64,000 nucleotides of DNA from Lolium rigidum. Its lineage: Eukaryota; Streptophyta; Magnoliopsida; Poales; Poaceae. Positions 59,680-64,000 of this stretch are shown here, in pieces; the stretch's first letter is position 1; the number at the start of each line of letters is the position of its first letter. The stretch is taken from the NCBI RefSeq assembly GCF_022539505.1, contig NC_061510.1:396162249-396226248 (forward strand), read 5' to 3'. Below the pieces are notes generated by a model that was not told the DNA's origin, ran no database searches, and saw only the letters and a program-made list of their open reading frames with translations. The translations under genes were made by a program, and so were the position numbers.

Positions 59680-60767
59680 GCTAACAAAGGCAGATGTGAC
59701 AGCATTAGGTAGCATGCAACAGTTCGTCCACCAAACTTGAGAAACTATCAAGGAGAGTATGAAAGCCAACCCTAACAGTATCAATGTCCAAGAATTAAGA
59801 AAATCACTTGCATTACAACACATACGACTAGCATCGGCAGGTAACAAAAAAACCATAGAGATGGACGAGTACATCATCATGTTAAATCACAAAGAGGTAC
59901 CTCACTCATGCATATAGTACTAATACTCACTGGACAATATAGAGGAAGGCCCTCACTCGGACAAAAGTGCACTCTAGCTAAACGTGAGTATTTGTCTAAT
60001 TTGACTGTTTGTCCTCTCTATTTTTCCTTTGCTATCGGACGGATAATTATTAGAACCAATCTAGTTGATAAAACATATATCATGCTTAATGTTCGGATAA
60101 TATATATATCATGCATATCATATTCATTCGTGAAGATTAATATATCATGCTTAATGTTTGTAGATAGATCAAGGTACATGTGTCTAACGGAAAGTTTGTT
60201 TTTGATAATGAAGGCTCTACCACTGAATCTGCTTTCTACCGCGCTAACCGAACACAAGCAACTCTACATGATTAACACTCTGGTTCATCAAATACTTGGA
60301 CAATTTACGGTACTATCTTGGTTCATCAAATATCGTGCAAGCGGTAAAATATAAGAATTAACAATTTGTGGTTAACTTTGCTTTAAATTGCCGGTGTCAC
60401 TACTAGTTGTAAATCCACCGCGAAAATTCGGCATGACCTTTGCTAAAAATGGTCATGCCGAGTGCCGAGAATTCGCCGGAACGGAAGTTAATCAACATTC
60501 CGGCGAAACATTGGCACTCAATGTACCTGCAGAGACATATCTGGGCAACAAACTGCATGCGAGAGATACAGAATTTTCAATACATTCGGGCCATTTCACA
60601 GCTCATTTCACAGCATATGCACTCAACTAATTACCTTGAGCTTACGCAGGAGTGAGCGGTGAAGACGAGGTCGGAGAGGCGGGCAGCTTGTTCCTCGCGG
60701 CGGTTCTCGCGGCGGTTGGCACCTGGCCGGCGGGCTGGAGAGGCGGGCGTGAGTCTGCTGCGATGGG

Positions 60768-60901
60768 AGCTGCACATAATGCACATAATGCAATTACTAG
60801 ACTTGTTGCACGAGATGATATAATGACTAGACTTGTTGCAATTACTAGACTTGTTGCACATAATGCACATAATGCAATTACTAGACTTGTTGCACACATT
60901 A
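60768..60901 (+). repeat. Tandem ACTAGACTTGTTGCA repeat
   Basis: ACTAGACTTGTTGCA occurs four times in 134 bp, mixed with GCACATAATGCACATAATGCA and AATT links. Confidence 0.85.
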
Positions 60902-61699
60902 CGGTGAGTATAATGATTTTCCGGAGAGTAGATGCATACTTCGATCGATAATCAAAAGTAAAGATTGAAACTTTGAAACACAACTGCTGCTAAGAATGTC
61001 TCTTGTTGTTGCTAAAAAAAGAATGTCTCTTGTTTCGGACATGCAAAATGCTGATGAAGAGTGTTTCGGTTTCGAAACACGGAAGGCTGAACTAGTCCTG
61101 TGAGTTTCTGTTGAATTTTGATTGGTCATATAATTTCGAAGGCAAGAGCTACAACTTGAATATATGTGTTTTACTATCGGTTAAGACCGTATTCAGTTTT
61201 ATGCACGATATGATAACCAGCTCAATATCAAACACGAGAAAATGAAACTGCATAGACTATTATCACCTTGGAGCATCGGTTGCTCGTAGAACAAGCGAAG
61301 AAGCTAGTACCTTTGTTTGGCGGACATTACCCAACCGGGGAAACGCAAGATGTAGAAAGGAAAACGAGAGGCATATCGAGTTTGCACAAGGGATTCATCC
61401 CACGGATTTCTGTTTTGCGAAAAAAATCTACAGAATCAATCTACCTCTAGCCGTTCTCCTGGACGGATTAGCAAGATCCCTAGCAACTCCCCAACCCCTG
61501 CGGCCCGCGCTAATCGATCCCGCCCCCGTAGTTTCCTCCAACAAAAAAAAGATCCATTCCGCGCCCGTAGACCATGAAATCCCCAGAGCAAGGCAAGGAA
61601 AACAGGTCCCCAATCACGGAGCGGCACGGGACGGGAGCATACCTGCGGCAGGATGGTTCTGGTGTGAATTCGGCGGGGGCGCGAGGGCGGAGGCTTTGG

Positions 61700-61880
61700 C
61701 TGGGGACGATGGCGACGGATCGAGGGAGACGGCGATGGCGATGGATCGAGGGCGACGGCGATGGCGACGGATCGAGGGCGACGGCGCAGGGGATTTGGGG
61801 GAGGCGGCAACGGCGACGTGCGGTGGGGGATTTAGGGGAGGCGCGTGGCGACGGCGGATCGACGACGGCGCAGGGGATTT
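61700..61880 (+). repeat. GATCGAGGGCGACGGCGATG-type minisatellite
   Basis: Repeats of GCGA(C/T)GGATCGAGGG(C/A)GACG, then of CAGGGGATTTGGGGGAGGCG, degenerate and GC-rich. Confidence 0.6.
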
Positions 61881-62109
61881 GGGGGAGGCGGCGACGGTGG
61901 CAGGTCGATTTGGGGGTAAACGCGCGGCCACCAAACGACTAAGTCGTGCACGCGTGACCCCCGGCGTTTTGCCGTAAACGCCGGCGGTAACGTTTGAGCC
62001 ACTAACAGGTGGGCCCACGTGCATTTACCACCGGCGAAATCGACCTATTCGCCGGGGATAACATGTACACCATTAATGCTGTAAATCAGGTTCATTATAC
62101 AAAAACGAT

Positions 62110-62200
62110 CCTCTCTGCGGTGGTTGCGATGCTGTTCGCACTGCCAGAAGCACCCGGGGTTCGAATCCCTGTGGGTGCAAAAATGGCACCCTTTTTTTCT
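62110..62200 (+). other. tRNA-like (SINE-like) segment with B box
   Basis: GGGTTCGAATCCC at 62156-62168 is a perfect pol III B-box/T-arm motif, enclosed by a stem GCACCC...GGGTGC, and T-rich text follows. No convincing A box or acceptor stem for a functional tRNA precedes it. It may be a SINE fragment or a tRNA relic in the CACTA interior. Confidence 0.35.
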
Positions 62201-62437
62201 TTTTTTAAGTTTTTTTTATTGTTTCTAGTTATTTAGATAAATTGTCCTTTGGCAACATCCGATAAAATAAATCAATGAAGGATAAATTGCAAGACATAAA
62301 TTGATGATTTTAATTCTTGAATGACTTCAAAGTCCTTTCGAGGATATCCGATAAAAAACCGAGACATAAATTCAGGATACACTTGAGACGGACAAATGGT
62401 TGTTCGAGAGATAATTATTAGAAATACACAAATGACT

Positions 62438-64000
62438 TCAAAGTCCCTTCCGCTTGGTCCTTGTGACCCCACCGGTATCGTCGCGACTCCTTGTGTACGG
62501 AGGAACACTTGACCTAGGTAGCGTCGTCCTTCTTCTTCTTAGTGTGTAGGTTCTATCGTCTTCATCGGGTTCTTCCATCATTGGGTCTCCGACGAGGCCG
62601 TCGAAGTCTTGCTCGTCGGCCACTCCATCCATTCCGACGAGGGCCCTTTTTCCTCTCCTTACGACAACACGGCTGGGCCTTGACGGGTCGGTTATGAAGA
62701 AGCATTGCTCGACGTGCTTAGCCAATACCCAAGGCTCATTTTGCGCGGTGGGGTTCTTGGTCTTGGATTTGGGGGGCAGTCGCATGGTGGTGACATACGC
62801 ATCTTCTTTTGTGACGTCCGTAGCCCATCTGACACGAAACATCGGTAGCTTCTCCCCGACGTAGTCGAGCTCCCAGATTTCCTCGATCCTTCCGTAGTAC
62901 CTTTTCTTCTCTTCACCCGTGTACGATTCCATCGTCACACCCGAGTTACGGTAGTCGCTTTTTTGTCTCTCTCCTCTCGTGGAGAATGTGTAACCGTTGA
63001 TGTCGTACTTCGATAAGTCATGAGGTTGGGGGCGGGCCCATAAGACAAGGCCAATATCATTTTGTCTACGTCGCTTGCCATTGGTGGGGGATTGGCATCA
63101 ATCCGGTCTTTGAACCAGCTCGCGAAAGAGGAGTTATGCGCTCTAAATACCTCTTCTTCCGTCATCGGCTTGTCGGCCCTGCTCTTGATCATGTTTATGT
63201 GCTGATCCACCCAAGGCTCTACCTCGTTCATGTCTCTGTAGTGCTACTAAGTGGGCCTCGTTAAAGTCCTGTTCTCCTATCATCTTGATCGGCGTCGAGT
63301 TCCCTCCTGCCGGCTTGTGGCCTACTCCCTCGAATCTGCCGAGGTGCTTGTTGGCGGGCAATCCAACCGGACGTGGGTCGTCCTCGTTTAAATAATTCTT
63401 GCGAAAAGAGATGCACTCCTCGGTGAGAAAGCCACGGACGATGCTTCCATCCGGATGTGCCACTGTTACGAACATATCCTTTGATGAAGCCGTTCATTCT
63501 TTCTAACGCCATCATGTTGTGAAGGAACGCGGGCCCAAGATCCTCGATATCGTCCACTATATGCACCAGCGAGATGGACCATGATGTCAAAGAATGCGGG
63601 CGGGAAGTACATCTCCATCTCGCATAGGATGGTGACGATCTCTTCCTGCAGCCTCCCGAGTTTCTTGACGGTTATCGACTTTCGAGTGATGACGTCAAAG
63701 ACGTTACACGAGTCGGTCAGCGTCGCACGAACGTGCGGTTCCATTATCCCTCGGATAGCAACCGGAAGTATCTGCGTCATCATGACATGACAGTCATGAG
63801 ACTTCATCCCGCTGAAGATTTTTTTCGTCGGGTCCAGCCATCTGCGTATCAGCCCCGCGTAGCCTAGGGGAAATTTGACTTCTAGCAGGCACTTGAAGAA
63901 TTGTTCGAGCTCATCGGGATTTAGAGTGAAGCGAGGAGGGGCGAGGAGTTTCGCGCTGCTTGGCCACCCTTTTGCGTTTGCGACCATCCGTCTCCTCCTC
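62438..64000 (-). pseudogene. TNP2-type CACTA transposase, C-terminal part (runs past window)
   Basis: Read leftward from the edge: a block with KSHDCHVMMTQILPVAIRGI and PPAFFDIMVHL, typical of TNP2/DUF4218 after the catalytic core; then ALERMNGFIKGYV; then a DUF4216-type block with YGPAPNLM, MFRVRWATDV and WVLAKHVEQCFF; ending in an Arg/Asp-rich tail at 62438. At least four frame breaks occur (about 63569-63573, 63470, 63234-63238 and 63015). Two of these are CTG/CTCG-type sites. The catalytic core is outside the window. Confidence 0.8.

Larger units (their letters stand above)
59885..62430. other. CACTA interior between the two genes
   Basis: AT-rich to about 60380, then two patches with CCGGCG motifs (60380-60515 and 61950-62060), a tandem repeat (60768-60901) and GGCGAC-type minisatellite text (61700-61880). 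No intact coding frame is supported; the GC-rich frames around 61436-62024 are open on both strands. Confidence 0.5.
55015..64000 (-). mobile_element. CACTA (En/Spm) DNA transposon, one end and about 9 kb
   Basis: It starts CACTACTAGGAAAAAGG, the grass CACTA terminus, followed by about a dozen CGCCGG / CCGGCG subterminal motifs (55031-55300). Minus-strand coding blocks follow in the usual order read from the right: a TNP2-type transposase (beyond 64000 to 62438), a second gene (59679-55980) and a small ORF (55831-55588). The opposite terminus (CTAGTAGTG) does not occur up to 64000, so the element runs out of the window. All coding parts carry small frame breaks. Confidence 0.85.

Noticed and set aside
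60397..60405. CACTACTAG as the start of a second complete CACTA element
   Set aside because: No matching CTAGTAGTG end follows inside the window and the next bases differ from the true terminus; kept only as a nested-copy hypothesis.
62110..62200. Functional tRNA gene
   Set aside because: Only the T-arm/B-box region fits; no acceptor stem, D-arm or anticodon arm could be laid out.

Overview
This is nuclear DNA from a large, repeat-rich grass genome, most likely a Pooideae species (wheat, barley or ryegrass side of the family). The reasons are GC-rich first exons, intron-containing plant genes far apart from each other, Stowaway-type elements, a Gypsy-like LTR element whose LTRs open with TGATACGTCTCC, and a CACTA element. 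One scaffold gap of 100 N lies at 9535-9634. The species cannot be fixed from the sequence alone.

Five host genes look intact. They are: an indole-3-glycerol-phosphate lyase / tryptophan-synthase-alpha-like plastid gene (minus, 12427-16586, 7 exons, 326 aa); an intronless protein with two F-box units (minus, 19497-22085, 862 aa); a UNE12-type bHLH factor (plus, 27379-30304, 7 exons, 279 aa); the rRNA-processing protein EFG1 (plus, 35270-38504, 8 exons, 318 aa); and a short Aux/IAA repressor (minus, 40487-41287, 3 exons, 198 aa). I assembled the exons by hand from GT/AG borders and unbroken frame. They are neighbours rather than a pathway; IGL (indole supply) and Aux/IAA (auxin response) are only loosely related in theme.

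The rest is layered repeats. 0-12 kb: small TIR elements, a decayed Gypsy 5' part, LINE pieces and the gap. 12-18 kb: the IGL gene, whose second intron holds a 5'-truncated LINE and a 1.3-kb Harbinger-like element, followed by a related element. 18-27 kb: the F-box gene, Stowaway copies, a LINE remnant and another GC-rich TIR element. 30-45 kb: a 0.8-0.9 kb tandem duplication behind the bHLH gene, a hAT-like element with 8-bp target duplication, EFG1, Aux/IAA and a long Stowaway-like element. 46-52.7 kb: a complete but non-autonomous LTR retrotransposon with CCGGC target duplication, nested in an older repeat. 55 kb to the window end: one end and about 9 kb of a CACTA element coding on the minus strand for a TNP2-type transposase, a second protein with an Ulp1-like protease region, and an RNase H1 N-terminal-like ORF.

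The most unexpected signal is not a gene. The two LTRs and the CACTA genes differ from an open frame, or from each other, by the same small change again and again: CTG against CTCG and CCTG against CTCTG (on the other strand CAG/CGAG and CAGG/CAGAG). The five host genes show none of the frame breaks this would cause. The pattern fits a consensus error at CHG-methylated cytosines in silenced repeats better than ordinary mutation.
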